From Verrucomicrobiota bacterium (GTDB lineage Bacteria > Verrucomicrobiota > Verrucomicrobiia > Limisphaerales > UBA9464), in the NCBI GenBank assembly GCA_017309115.1, contig JAFLEF010000042.1:1-64000 (forward strand): a stretch of 64,000 nt of DNA. Reading direction: 5' to 3'. The first letter of the stretch is position 1; each line of letters begins with the position of its first letter. The notes beneath the pieces were generated by a model, which saw only the letters and a program-made list of their open reading frames with translations, did no database searches and was not told the origin of the DNA. The position numbers and the translations under genes are program-made. Shown piece after piece: positions 23,698 through 33,061 of this stretch.

Positions 23698-24280
23698 TTC
23701 GGTTTTCCTCCAGCAAGCTGGCCAAATGCTTCTTCATTTTTTGACGGGCCCGGAAGGCGCGAACCTTCACTAAAGGTCCACTCCAGCCCGTCAGCTGTTT
23801 GATTTCTTCGACGCTCCGGCCTTCCAAGTGCAACAACGTAATGACGGCCCGGTCTTCCGGGTTGAGTCCGGCCAGCAGCTGTTCGGTCAATTCCCGGGCA
23901 GCAAGGCCCTGCTGGGGAGAGAGATCAGTTTCCTCCGCAGCGAGGTGGTCCAAAATGGCCGTTTGCTCCTCGGAAAGATCGGCGTGCCGCAGTTCCGGAC
24001 GATTCTTCTCCCGCGACAACTCGTGCCGACAGGTGTTCACGGTGATGCGCGCGACCCAATGTTCCAACGGCACGAGTCCGCGAAACTGGTCTAACCGGGT
24101 GAACACCTTGGTAAGAACCATCTGCACAAGATCCTCTTCGCTCGTTCGCCGGGGCAGGTGCGCGCGGACAATTCGACCCACGATAGGAGTCAGCTGCGCC
24201 ACCAACGTGCGCGCGGCTCCTTCGTCGCCCTTCCGGGCGCGGGCGACGAGTTCCGTCACCGGCGTGCCCGAATCATCCAT
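23684..24280 (-). CDS. ECF-family RNA polymerase sigma factor
   Basis: 198 residues from ATG 24280. Sigma region 2 is visible as VAQLTPIVGRIVRAHLPRRT, SEEDLVQMVLTKVFTRLDQF, and region 4 as LNPEDRAVITLLHLEGRSVE, EIKQLTGWSGPLVKVRAFRA, RQKMKKHL. It should direct transcription of an envelope-stress regulon, with the small membrane protein downstream as control. The frame is open to 24442, but that part has no sigma features. Divergent from the ABC cluster at 24477. Confidence 0.87.
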   Translation of the reverse strand: MDDSGTPVTELVARARKGDEGAARTLVAQLTPIVGRIVRAHLPRRTSEEDLVQMVLTKVFTRLDQFRGLVPLEHWVARITVNTCRHELSREKNRPELRHADLSEEQTAILDHLAAEETDLSPQQGLAARELTEQLLAGLNPEDRAVITLLHLEGRSVEEIKQLTGWSGPLVKVRAFRARQKMKKHLASLLEENRNEPA

Positions 24281-24476
24281 GCGTCTGGCTCCGAACCTTT
24301 CGTCGGAAGGAGACCGATGGCAACCGATTTGGTTACGGAAAGATGGCTCGCCGTCGTGAGGAACCCCTCGAGGCCTGGTCCACTCCGGGTCTGGGACACC
24401 GAAATCGTGTCTCCGCCGCAGTTCCCGTTTGCCGGCGAGCACCCTGGACGCCTACAACCAGCAGCGCTCTTCCAAC

Positions 24477-26594
24477 ATGTGCTTCCCCCGTTCCATCAGA
24501 CGCGGTTGCGGGTGGCTCGTCCTGTTCCTGTGCTGGTTCTCGCGGGTCGAGGCCAAGGTCCAGTTCGACGTCTTCCCCGGATTCGACAATTCCGTGCGGG
24601 CCGGGACGTGGTATCCCGTGACGATTGAAGTCTTCAATGACGGTCCGTCCTTTGACGCCGTCGTCGAGCTGTCGGGCGGACGCTTTGGAGGAACCACCGT
24701 CCGGGTTCCCGTGGAACTACCCACCAATACCCGGAAACGCTTTTCGATTCCGCTCTTCGCCAGTTCCCAAACCGTGGTCGCGGTGGACGGCCGGTTGCTC
24801 GATTCCAAGGGCCGCGTCCAGGACGAACGCCAAGGACAGCAGGTCGGATTGCTGGCCTGGGATGTGCCCCTGTTGGCCGCGTTGCCCGGTAGTTTCAGTG
24901 GGGTGCCGACCTATCCGGAGACGGAACGCGTGGCGCGGGAGCAGTGGAAACTCCGGGTGGCCCGCCTCCAAGCCGAGATTTTTCCCGACAACTCCATTTC
25001 CTTGGAAGGGCTCAATTCCCTGTACCTCAACTCCGCCCGCGCCCTGGAACTGAAGGAACCGCAGGTGGCGGCCCTGCTGAATTGGGTGCGCACGGGCGGT
25101 CAACTCATCGTGGCGGTGGATCAGGCCAATGACGTTTCCACCACGCCGTGGCTTCGCGATGTGCTCCCCGCGACCTTGGGCGGGCAAACGAATGTCCGCT
25201 TGGGAACCGAACTGCATCGCTGGGTCACCCAGGGAGACTGGAGTCCCCGATTTGCCTTCCGTTCGCCGCGCGCCAATACCCGTTCCGGCGACGTGTACCG
25301 GAACTTGGCCCCCGACCTCTCCGTGGACGTTACGGACACGCCCCTGTTGCAACTGCGGTCGCCCCGGGGAACGGTCCTCAAGACTGCGTCGGGTGCTCCC
25401 TGGTTGGTGGCGGATGCCTGGGGGCGCGGTCAGGTGGTCCTGCTGGGATTTAACCCAGAACGGGAACCGCTGAAATCGTGGCGGTTGCGGCCCTGGTTTT
25501 GGGCCAAACTGACCGCCGTTCCGGAAGCCTTCCTGGAGTCGACCTCGCTGGATTTCCGCGGCGGTCGCGGCGTGGACGTCGTGTTCGGCGCCATGGTCGA
25601 CACGGAACAGATTCGCAAACTGCCGATCGGAGCCTTGCTGTTGCTGTTGTTGGTGTACCTCGCCGTGATTGGTCCGATCGACCAATGGTGGCTCAAGAAG
25701 ATCAACCGGCCCATGCTCACGTGGATCACCTTTCCCATCTATGTCCTCCTCTTCTCCGGGCTGATCTACTTTATTGGCTACAAGCTGCGGGCCGGGCAAA
25801 CGGAATGGAACGAGTTACAGGTGGTCGATGTTTTGCCGACGGCGGACGAGAACCGGGCGCTCTTGCGGGGACGCACCTATGGTGGGCTCTATTCCCCCGC
25901 CAACGAGACCTATCGGTTGATCACTCCGGTGGCGATGGCCGCCATGCGGGGCGAATCCAAGAATCTTTATGGCGGCTCACCGGATCCCGGCCGTTTGGAC
26001 ATCACGCAAGAGGCCCAGCGGGTGGTGGCCGATGCCTATGTGCCGGTTTGGACCAGTACCATGAACGTGGCGGATTGGGCGGAGGAGGAAGAGGCCCCGA
26101 TGGTGGGTCGTGCGCTGGGGGGCAAACGTTTTGAAGTGGTGAATCGAACGTCAAAAACGCTCGGGCCGGTGTGGCTGGTTGTGGAGAATCAATCGGTCCG
26201 GATAGCGGAACTCCGGGCCGGAGCTACGAAGGAAGTGGATCTTTCCGAGGGAGAGGACTTCCGGGCTTCGTTGCAGCAGCAGCAGCAACAAATTGGAGCC
26301 GCCGTGTCCTTCCGCGATCAGGCGTTCGCTTCCGGGAATCGCCAGCCGGTTTCGGATTGGGCGGGTGCCACGGTCATGGCGTCGTTCCCGGCGGACCTCA
26401 ATTCGAGCCCTTCAGACGGACAAGGATATGTCTGGCCACCGGGATTGGATCTTTCGGAAACGCTCGCGCGGGGAGACGCCTTATGCTTGGCGTGGATGCC
26501 GGACACCGGGGTGCTCCCGCCGCAGAACCAGTTTGAAGCTCCTCGTTCCCGCCGGGGCGCGCTGTTGCGCCTCGCGATTCCGTCGCGTCCGTAG
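24477..26594 (+). CDS. Large membrane protein of the ABC transporter cluster (DUF4350/GldG-like)
   Basis: 705 residues from ATG 24477, with a signal peptide (GWLVLFLCWFSRVEA), a beta-rich external region (VQFDVFPGFDNSVRAGTWYP), a glutamine-amidotransferase-like/DUF4350 fold in the middle (LNWVRTGGQLIVAVDQ, GRGQVVLLGFNPEREP) and two transmembrane helices near 399-418 (IGALLLLLLVYLAVIGPIDQ) and 431-450. The C-terminus includes a run of seven glutamines (CAG/CAA repeat near 26274-26291). Such proteins accompany ABC-2 exporters of the gliding/secretion type in verrucomicrobia. The ATPase gene starts 14 bases later. Confidence 0.7.
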   Translation: MCFPRSIRRGCGWLVLFLCWFSRVEAKVQFDVFPGFDNSVRAGTWYPVTIEVFNDGPSFDAVVELSGGRFGGTTVRVPVELPTNTRKRFSIPLFASSQTVVAVDGRLLDSKGRVQDERQGQQVGLLAWDVPLLAALPGSFSGVPTYPETERVAREQWKLRVARLQAEIFPDNSISLEGLNSLYLNSARALELKEPQVAALLNWVRTGGQLIVAVDQANDVSTTPWLRDVLPATLGGQTNVRLGTELHRWVTQGDWSPRFAFRSPRANTRSGDVYRNLAPDLSVDVTDTPLLQLRSPRGTVLKTASGAPWLVADAWGRGQVVLLGFNPEREPLKSWRLRPWFWAKLTAVPEAFLESTSLDFRGGRGVDVVFGAMVDTEQIRKLPIGALLLLLLVYLAVIGPIDQWWLKKINRPMLTWITFPIYVLLFSGLIYFIGYKLRAGQTEWNELQVVDVLPTADENRALLRGRTYGGLYSPANETYRLITPVAMAAMRGESKNLYGGSPDPGRLDITQEAQRVVADAYVPVWTSTMNVADWAEEEEAPMVGRALGGKRFEVVNRTSKTLGPVWLVVENQSVRIAELRAGATKEVDLSEGEDFRASLQQQQQQIGAAVSFRDQAFASGNRQPVSDWAGATVMASFPADLNSSPSDGQGYVWPPGLDLSETLARGDALCLAWMPDTGVLPPQNQFEAPRSRRGALLRLAIPSRP

Positions 26595-26608
26595 CTTTTT
26601 TACTCAGT

Positions 26609-27559
26609 ATGACACCGCCGCCCACCGTACCCGCCGTTCAAACCCGCAGCCTGGGACGGATCTTCGGTAGCATGGTTGCCCTCCGCTCCCTCGACCTCAC
26701 TGTTCACAAGGGGGACCTGTTTGGATTCATTGGATCCAACGGCGCGGGCAAGACCACCACGTTGCGTATTCTAGCGACCTTCCTGACGCCCACCATGGGT
26801 ACGGCGGAGGTCCTCGGACTCGATGTCGTAAAGGAGGCCGACCGGGTCCGGCACCTGATTGGATACATGCCGGACTTCTTCGGGGTGTATAAAGACATGG
26901 AGGTCACCGAGTACCTCGATTTCTTTGGCGCGTGTTACAAGATTCCGGCCGCCCAGCGAGAGAAGACGGTCGCCGACGTGCTGGAGTTGGTGGGATTGAG
27001 TGAGAAGAAGGGGTCGCTGATTGGCGCCTTGAGCCGCGGCATGCAGCAACGTCTAGGGCTGGCCCGGGTGCTGATTCATGATCCGCAGCTGCTGTTGCTG
27101 GATGAGCCGGCCAGCGGGTTGGATCCGCGCGCCCGCATTGAGATGATGGCCATTCTGCAGGAACTGCAGCGGATGGGGAAAACCATCATCATCTCGTCGC
27201 ACATCCTTTCGGAGCTCCAGTCGCTGTGCAATCGGTGCGCGATCATTGAACGGGGACAGTTGATTTACAGCGGACCGATCAAGGGCGTGAAGGTTGGCGT
27301 GACTGAAGCGCGGGCGTTTTGGGTGCGGGTGGCGGGTGCGCCCGAGACCTCCCGGGAACTGCTGTTGCAACGTCCGGAGACGGAGTCGGTCGAATCCGCT
27401 GAGGGTCGGCTCAAGGTGGTGCTGAAGAATCCCGACGACGATGGCAGCTTTATTGCCGAGACATTGGTGCAGGCGGGGCAGCGGGTGTTGGAATTGCGCG
27501 AGGACGAACTCGGCCTGGAGGAAGTGTTCCTTCGCGTGACCAAGGGAGACACGCAATGA
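26609..27559 (+). CDS. ABC transporter ATP-binding protein (ABC-2/CcmA-like)
   Basis: 316 residues with Walker A GSNGAGKTTT, signature LSRGMQQRLGLAR, Walker B LLLLDEPASGLDPRAR and the switch histidine in IISSHILSE. The YMPDFFGVYKDMEVTEYLDF segment after the Q loop is typical of drug or gliding-type ABC-2 exporters. It energises the permease encoded 49 bases downstream. The last 90 residues form the regulatory C-terminal part. Confidence 0.9.
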   Translation: MTPPPTVPAVQTRSLGRIFGSMVALRSLDLTVHKGDLFGFIGSNGAGKTTTLRILATFLTPTMGTAEVLGLDVVKEADRVRHLIGYMPDFFGVYKDMEVTEYLDFFGACYKIPAAQREKTVADVLELVGLSEKKGSLIGALSRGMQQRLGLARVLIHDPQLLLLDEPASGLDPRARIEMMAILQELQRMGKTIIISSHILSELQSLCNRCAIIERGQLIYSGPIKGVKVGVTEARAFWVRVAGAPETSRELLLQRPETESVESAEGRLKVVLKNPDDDGSFIAETLVQAGQRVLELREDELGLEEVFLRVTKGDTQ

Positions 27560-27608
27560 TCGTTGGGTCCGGGCCAGACCGGGCGCAGGCAGACGGCGAG
27601 TCTGCATT

Positions 27609-29291
27609 ATGAATCCCGTTATCCAGCGGGAACTGCTGGAACAGTGCCGCAATCCGGCCTTGTTCCGGCTGCGGTTAATCTCCGGTGCCGGTGCCATCGG
27701 CGCATTGTTATGGGGCATTACGGTGTGGGCGGAGATGCAGCGGAGCGGCAATTTCGTCTTTGGTCCCTGGGGCGTTTTGTTCAGCGAGGGCGGGTTTGTC
27801 TTTGGCCGGGTGCAAATGGTGCTGACCCTCCTGATCCTCGCGTTGGCGCCCACGCTGACGGCGGATGCGATTGCCCGGGAACGGCGGGAATCGACGCTGA
27901 ATCTGTTGGGCCTCACGCCGCTAACCCCATCAGCCGTGGCGGTGGGCAAAAGTGCGGCCAATTTGCTGAGGGCATTGACGCTGTGGTTGGCCGCGTTGCC
28001 CATTCTGACGGTGCCCTTCCTGATGGGGGGCGTAGGAGGACGCCAGGTAGTGGAGGTGATGGTGGTTCATGGTGTCATTCTTTTGGTGGGCTTGGCGGCG
28101 GGACTCCTGGCCAGTGCGGTGAGCACCCAGTTCCGGCGAGCCTTGGCGTTGGCTTTCGTTTTGGAGTTAGCTCTGTTGGTGGGGGTGGAGTTGGTGCATA
28201 TGGTGGCGGTGGTCGGGCTGCAGGTGGTGCTCTCGATTTCCGTACCGACCTCCCGGCCCATGGAGTTGTCCCAGACCATTCATCTAGTATCGCGGGTCGT
28301 GACGGGTGAGGTGATGCGACCGTTGCCACCGGGTTTCCCAGTACTCAGCGTTGGCCAGTGGCTGGCGAGCCTGGGATGTCTGATTGGAGCGGTGGTGTTG
28401 GTGGGCTGGCTGACAATCCTGACGGCGGCGCGGCGAATTGCGCGGCTGTGGAAGGAGGAGCCCGTCCGACCCCGGACCCTGGCCATCCAGCGGGAGCTCA
28501 CCCGTCCGGTCTTGTTTCCCGGCTGGATTCGCCAGCAACAGCGTCGGCGACTGGCCCAGAATCCTTTGGTGTGGATTCAGCATCGCTCGGTGGCGGCGGC
28601 CCTGACCCGCTGGGGTTGGATTTTTATCGTGATTCTGGTGTGGATGCTCATTGCCACCACCGGTGGTTGGATGGGTGGGTTTGCCGGCCAGTGGAGTGTC
28701 CCGGTGTGGATGGCGCCGTTGCTCCTAATGGGGGGCATGGCCTTTAGTGCGGCCGGCGGGTTTCGAGCGGAACGGGAAAACGGGACGCTGGAACTGCTTT
28801 TGGTGACGCCGCTGACGTTGAATCAGCTGCTACAAAGTCGGTGGTCGTCGCACGTTCGGGAGTTTCTCTTTCCGGTGATGCTGCAATTGAGCCTGTCGAT
28901 CTATGTGGAAGGGCTCTGGCGGCGGGCGGGAGTGGACTATTCCCGGTTCAATTGGTGGCTTTTGATGTCGCTACTGACGTTGCCTGCGGTGGGGTTATGG
29001 CGGGGACTGCGCGCGCGCAACTTTGTCACCGCGGTCCTGAGCACGGTTTTCTGGGGGCTGTTTCTGCCTGGGGCTTTGGCCATGGTCGTCTCGGCTTTGG
29101 GAAATCCCGATTACTTTGGGGGGCCGGCCGTGCTTCAGGGCACTGGGGTGCAGTTTTTTCTGGAGACCCGCCTGGACTGGGGCGTGTTGCCGGCGGCGGT
29201 TCAGTTCTTGATCGGTCTGGTGGCACTGGTGTTGGTCCGGCGGGAGTTGGTCAGTCGGCAGTTTGCGCATCAGACCTCAGGTGGGGGGTGA
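27609..29291 (+). CDS. ABC-2 type permease, double-length
   Basis: 560 residues with about twelve hydrophobic segments. It begins with MNPVIQRELLEQCRNPALFR, a typical amphipathic start of ABC-2 permeases, and the motif is repeated later (ALTRWGWIF, FSAAGGFRAERENGTLELLL), with RERRESTLNLLGLTPLTPSA and RENGTLELLLVTPLTLNQLL as two internal copies of the coupling-helix segment. So two ABC-2 units are fused, one chain making a full pore. The substrate is unknown; no efflux clue is seen nearby. Confidence 0.85.
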   Translation: MNPVIQRELLEQCRNPALFRLRLISGAGAIGALLWGITVWAEMQRSGNFVFGPWGVLFSEGGFVFGRVQMVLTLLILALAPTLTADAIARERRESTLNLLGLTPLTPSAVAVGKSAANLLRALTLWLAALPILTVPFLMGGVGGRQVVEVMVVHGVILLVGLAAGLLASAVSTQFRRALALAFVLELALLVGVELVHMVAVVGLQVVLSISVPTSRPMELSQTIHLVSRVVTGEVMRPLPPGFPVLSVGQWLASLGCLIGAVVLVGWLTILTAARRIARLWKEEPVRPRTLAIQRELTRPVLFPGWIRQQQRRRLAQNPLVWIQHRSVAAALTRWGWIFIVILVWMLIATTGGWMGGFAGQWSVPVWMAPLLLMGGMAFSAAGGFRAERENGTLELLLVTPLTLNQLLQSRWSSHVREFLFPVMLQLSLSIYVEGLWRRAGVDYSRFNWWLLMSLLTLPAVGLWRGLRARNFVTAVLSTVFWGLFLPGALAMVVSALGNPDYFGGPAVLQGTGVQFFLETRLDWGVLPAAVQFLIGLVALVLVRRELVSRQFAHQTSGGG

Positions 29292-29494
29292 TCCGCGCCG
29301 GAGGATCGACCGGGTCCGCGGCGCCCAAGGCTCGGCGGATTGGCAAGAGTACTTGCTGGTTGGCGGGTTGGTGCTTTTCTTCCCCTTCACGAAGAATTGC
29401 CGCCGCGCATGGATTGGCCACTCATTACCTCCGAAACATCGAAGCAGGGATCGACTACGGCTCACCGTCGGTCGAGTGGAGGTCTCGGTTGGCT

Positions 29495-30106
29495 ATGAAC
29501 CGGCTGCATCAATTGATCTGGGCGGGGTTGGTCACCGCCGTTCTGACCATTGTCGGAATCGCTCTGTTTGCCGAATTCCGGCGAACGGAATTGCCGGTGC
29601 TCAGCCAGATTCGCCCGTTCGTTCTGACCAACCAACTGGGTCAGGTGGTGACTCCGGAAACCCTCCGGGGCAAGGTTGTCGTGGCGAATGTCATCTTCTC
29701 CCGCTGTCCCACGCAGTGCCATCAGCTGTCCCGCCAGATGGGCCGGCTCCAGGAAAAGATCGGGTCCGAAACCCGGCTGATTTCCCTGACGGCCGATCCA
29801 CTGTTTGACTCCCCGGAGGTCCTCAAGCAGTACGGTCAGCGGTATGGCACCGATCCGGCTCGCTGGTGGTTTTTGACGGGTCCCAAGGCGGAGGTGTACC
29901 GGGTGGCCGAGAAGGATCTACTCTTCAGCGTCATGGATACCGGGGAAGCAAACCCCCGCTTGGAGGATCGGTTCATTCATTCGGGAACTTTTGTGTTGCT
30001 GGACCGGCAGGGTCGGATGCGGGCCGTGGTGCCGGGGGAGGAACCGGACTCCGAACGACGGATTCTGAATTTGGCCCGTCAGCTGGAACGCGAAACCAAT
30101 TTGTGA
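29495..30106 (+). CDS. SCO1/SenC-family copper chaperone
   Basis: 203 residues from ATG 29495 (GGAGGT ribosome site about 11 bases upstream). One N-terminal anchor helix (LVTAVLTIVGIALFAEF) and a thioredoxin-fold domain with copper ligands C71 and C75 (FSRCPTQC) and H161 (DRFIHSGTFVLLD). It delivers copper to the CuA site of haem-copper oxidases at the outer face of the membrane. The stop overlaps the next start (GTGA). A longer frame from 28841 overlaps the permease and was rejected. Confidence 0.92.
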   Translation: MNRLHQLIWAGLVTAVLTIVGIALFAEFRRTELPVLSQIRPFVLTNQLGQVVTPETLRGKVVVANVIFSRCPTQCHQLSRQMGRLQEKIGSETRLISLTADPLFDSPEVLKQYGQRYGTDPARWWFLTGPKAEVYRVAEKDLLFSVMDTGEANPRLEDRFIHSGTFVLLDRQGRMRAVVPGEEPDSERRILNLARQLERETNL

Positions 30107-30537
30107 ACGCCCACGATCTGCCTGCTCTCAATGCCAGCCTCAACGGCCTGGCGACCATTCTGCTCACCGCCGGATGGATCTTTATCCGTTCCGGACGCCG
30201 GCTGGCCCACCGCAACTGCATGGTGGCCGCCTTTGCTACTTCGAGCCTATTTTTGGTCGGATATCTGTATCACAAATTCGTGGTTATGAAGGGCATTCAC
30301 ACTTCGTTCCCGGGGCCGAAGGTGTGGCTGATTCCGTATTTGATTCTGCTCTTCACGCACGTGGTTCTGGCGATGGCGATTGTGCCGATGGCGTTGATCT
30401 CGATGCATCGGGGTTGGAAGGAACGCTACGAACTGCACAAAAAGATCGCTCGGTGGACGCTGCCATTGTGGCTTTATGTGTCGGTCACCGGAGTGATCAT
30501 TTACGTCCTGTTGTATCAGGTTTGGGTTTCTCGCTGA
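30103..30537 (+). CDS. DUF420 membrane protein (cytochrome oxidase assembly, CtaM-like)
   Basis: 144 residues from GTG 30103, with four membrane helices (about 10-27, 38-56, 72-94, 116-136) and the conserved GYLYHKFVVMKGIHTSF, HRGWKERYELHKKIARWTLP segments of DUF420, a family that assembles haem-copper oxidases. Coupled to the SCO1 gene by a 4-base overlap. The oxidase subunits themselves are not in the window. Confidence 0.85.
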   Translation: MNAHDLPALNASLNGLATILLTAGWIFIRSGRRLAHRNCMVAAFATSSLFLVGYLYHKFVVMKGIHTSFPGPKVWLIPYLILLFTHVVLAMAIVPMALISMHRGWKERYELHKKIARWTLPLWLYVSVTGVIIYVLLYQVWVSR

Positions 30538-30569
30538 CCGATGGCGGGGCGGAGGGCTACGCTGCGGTC

Positions 30570-31181
30570 ATGGGCATGTCCCCGGGCGAGTATCAGAAGT
30601 TGCAGCAACGCTTGTTGGGCCGGGGTCGGAAGACTGCGGCGACCGGGACTTCGGAGGCTTCCGCGTCCGGGACCCTCAAGTTTCGTCGCATTCTGGGGAT
30701 CGATCCGTCCCTGCGGGGCACGGGGTATGGCGTAATTGAAACGGTGGGGCAGGGCGGGCGGTTGTTGGTGGCTGGAACGTTGAAGTGTCCGGCATCCTGG
30801 CCTCGTTCCCGGTGTTGGGCATTTATCTCGGGCGAACTACGTCGGGTGGTGCAGCAGCATAGTCCCGATGGGTGTGCGGTGGAGGGACTCTTCTTTGCGC
30901 AGAATCTCCGCACCGCGATTACCTTGGGAGAAGCCCGCGGCGCGGCTTTGTCGGTGGTGGCCGAGGCGGGGCTGCCCATTTTCGAATTGGCCCCGCGGGC
31001 CGTGAAGCAATCCATTGTGGGCTTCGGCGGCGCGCAGAAACTGGCCGTGGCGAAAATGGTGCAGCGAATGCTCGGACTGGAGACTCCGCCCGATCCCGAT
31101 GCGGCGGACGCCCTGGCGGTGGCCTTGGCGCTGTTGCAGAGCGCCGGCGCGCGGGTCAGTCAGCGGCTCAAACCACTTTAA
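30570..31181 (+). CDS. ruvC: Crossover junction endodeoxyribonuclease RuvC
   Basis: 203 residues from ATG 30570 (a second ATG at 30576 is possible). The RNase H-like core has all four acidic catalytic residues: D45 in ILGIDPSLRGTGYGVIE, E105 in AVEGLFFAQN, and D177 and D180 in DPDAADALA. It resolves Holliday junctions as a dimer. The family usually starts about 38 residues later, so the N-terminal arm (MGMSPGEYQKLQQRLLGRGR) is an extension or a wrong start. ruvA and ruvB are not adjacent. Convergent with rho. Confidence 0.9.
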   Translation: MGMSPGEYQKLQQRLLGRGRKTAATGTSEASASGTLKFRRILGIDPSLRGTGYGVIETVGQGGRLLVAGTLKCPASWPRSRCWAFISGELRRVVQQHSPDGCAVEGLFFAQNLRTAITLGEARGAALSVVAEAGLPIFELAPRAVKQSIVGFGGAQKLAVAKMVQRMLGLETPPDPDAADALAVALALLQSAGARVSQRLKPL

Positions 31182-31220
31182 GGAAAAAGAAAACGACGGA
31201 ACTCCGGAGAGTTCCGTCGT
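31181..31220 (-). terminator. Rho-independent terminator of rho
   Basis: Read on the minus strand: ACGACGGAACTC-TCCG-GAGTTCCGTCGT is a perfect 12-bp stem with a 4-base loop (31193-31220), followed by TTTTCTTTTTCC. It lies 26 bases after the rho stop. On the plus strand it also lies right behind ruvC, but the T-run serves the minus strand. Confidence 0.9.
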
Positions 31221-31245
31221 GACGAAAGAACGCCTGCGGGTCGAA

Positions 31246-32829
31246 TCAACGTCCGGTCTGACCGACCGAAAGCAGGAACATGATGTTGTTCGGCGTCTTC
31301 TTGAGTCGGCCCAGCAGCAACTCCATGGCTTCCACGGGAGGCACGCCGACCAGGGCGCGCCGCAGGACCGAGACCCGGTTGAACTCGTCGGGGTGGTACA
31401 GGAGCTCCTCCTTGCGGGTGCCGGAACGTTCGATGTTGATGGAAGGGAAGATTCGGCGGTCCACCAAGGCGCGATCCAGATGGATCTCCATGTTGCCGGT
31501 GCCTTTGAACTCTTCGAAAATGACTTCGTCCATGCGGCTGCCGGTATCGACGAGCGCGGTGGCCATGATGGTCAGCGAACCGCCCTCTTCAATCTTTCGG
31601 GCCGCGCCGAAGAACCGCTTGGGTTTGTGCAGCGCGTTGGCATCGACACCGCCGGAAAGAATTTTTCCCGAGTGCGGTTGCACCGTGTTGTAGGCCCGGG
31701 CCAGACGGGTGATGGAGTCCAGCAGGATGACGACATCCCGCTTGTGCTCGACCATGCGGCGGGCCTTCTCAATGACCATTTCCGCCACCTGCACGTGTCG
31801 CTCAGGCGGTTCATCGAAGGTGGAGCTGACGACTTCGGCGCCCTTGCAGCTGCGCTCCATGTCGGTGACTTCCTCCGGACGTTCGTCGATCAGGAGAATG
31901 ATCAGGTAACTCTCCGGATTGTTCTTCAGGATCGCGTTGGCGAGCTTCTGCATGAGGACCGTTTTACCGGTCCGGGGCGGGGCCACGATCAGTCCGCGGG
32001 TTCCCTTGCCGATGGGGCAGACGAGGTCCACGACGCGAGTGGAAAGTTCGTTGGGATCGGTCTCGAGAAGGAAGCGCTGATTCGGAAACAGCGGCGTCAG
32101 GTTTTCGAAATGGGTTTTCTCCTTGGCGACATCGGGTTCGATGCCGGCGACCTTTTCGACGCGGAGCAACGCGTAGAACTTCTCTTTGTCCTTGGGCGGG
32201 CGCACCTGGCCTTCGACGTCATCGCCACTCTGAAGATCGAACCGGCGGATCTGCGACGGCGAGACATAGATGTCTTCGGGGCAGGGCAGGTAGTTGAAAG
32301 CCGGGGAGCGTAGAAAGCCAAAGCCTTCCGGCATGACCTCCAGAATGCCGCGGGTATAGATGGTCCCGCTGGCTTGCAGATTGCGCTGAACGATCTGGAA
32401 AATGATCTCCTGCCGCTTGAGCGTGCCGTAATTTTCGATGCCGAATTCCCGGGCCAGTTCACTCAGCTGAGTGATGGGCATGGGCTGGAGCTCATGCAGG
32501 CTAATCGTTCGGGGACGGATGACGATCGGGGGCGCGGTGGGTTCCGCATCGGGATCATCAGCCCGGGGAGACACGACCGGGGCGGTCATTGGGGTGGCGG
32601 TCCGAGACGAAGTCGATACGGGTTCAGGCTCGGGCTCGGGCTCGGGAGCTGGCGAAATCGGATCGGGGTTGGGGTTGGGTGCCGATTCAATCGCCGACGT
32701 CTCGAGAGTCGGTGTTTCCTCGGAAATGGAACTCTCGGAAACCTCGGTGGTCTCGGTGGACTTGCCGGTTTTCTTGCGAGGTGTCCGGGGCTTTTTGGGA
32801 GCCGACGGATCTTTAGGTGCGCGTAGCAT
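31246..32829 (-). CDS. rho: Transcription termination factor Rho
   Basis: 527 residues. The core has the RNA-binding OB region ([20 protein letters not shown]), Walker [11 protein letters not shown], Walker [18 protein letters not shown], the Q-loop ([20 protein letters not shown]) and R-loop ([30 protein letters not shown]). Rho is a hexameric helicase that ends transcription. Its N-terminus has an extra arm of about 105 residues rich in Pro, Glu and Ser (including [11 protein letters not shown]), not found in short Rho proteins and likely disordered. Its own mRNA ends at an intrinsic terminator. Confidence 0.95.
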   Translation of the reverse strand: MLRAPKDPSAPKKPRTPRKKTGKSTETTEVSESSISEETPTLETSAIESAPNPNPDPISPAPEPEPEPEPVSTSSRTATPMTAPVVSPRADDPDAEPTAPPIVIRPRTISLHELQPMPITQLSELAREFGIENYGTLKRQEIIFQIVQRNLQASGTIYTRGILEVMPEGFGFLRSPAFNYLPCPEDIYVSPSQIRRFDLQSGDDVEGQVRPPKDKEKFYALLRVEKVAGIEPDVAKEKTHFENLTPLFPNQRFLLETDPNELSTRVVDLVCPIGKGTRGLIVAPPRTGKTVLMQKLANAILKNNPESYLIILLIDERPEEVTDMERSCKGAEVVSSTFDEPPERHVQVAEMVIEKARRMVEHKRDVVILLDSITRLARAYNTVQPHSGKILSGGVDANALHKPKRFFGAARKIEEGGSLTIMATALVDTGSRMDEVIFEEFKGTGNMEIHLDRALVDRRIFPSINIERSGTRKEELLYHPDEFNRVSVLRRALVGVPPVEAMELLLGRLKKTPNNIMFLLSVGQTGR

Positions 32830-33061
32830 ACGTTGAAGATGTGAACTCGCCTGGAGAACAAAACCGATCCTCGGAGGAGCGGAAACTGCCTAGGGTGACT
32901 TCGTCAGGGGAAAACTGCGGGAGTTAAGAGGCTCCGGGCGTGCTGCGAGGCCAAAATGGCCCCCCGGACGGAGGGTGCAAGGCGTTTTTTTGAGTTCAGT
33001 GAAGGTGCGCGTCGCCGGGACCTTGAAGAACCGAAAACGGGACGTCCGAACCGAAGGCCCT

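Noticed and set aside
31015..32313. Plus-strand frame of 432 codons across rho
   Set aside because: It is antisense to the conserved rho frame and begins inside ruvC; no motif fits.
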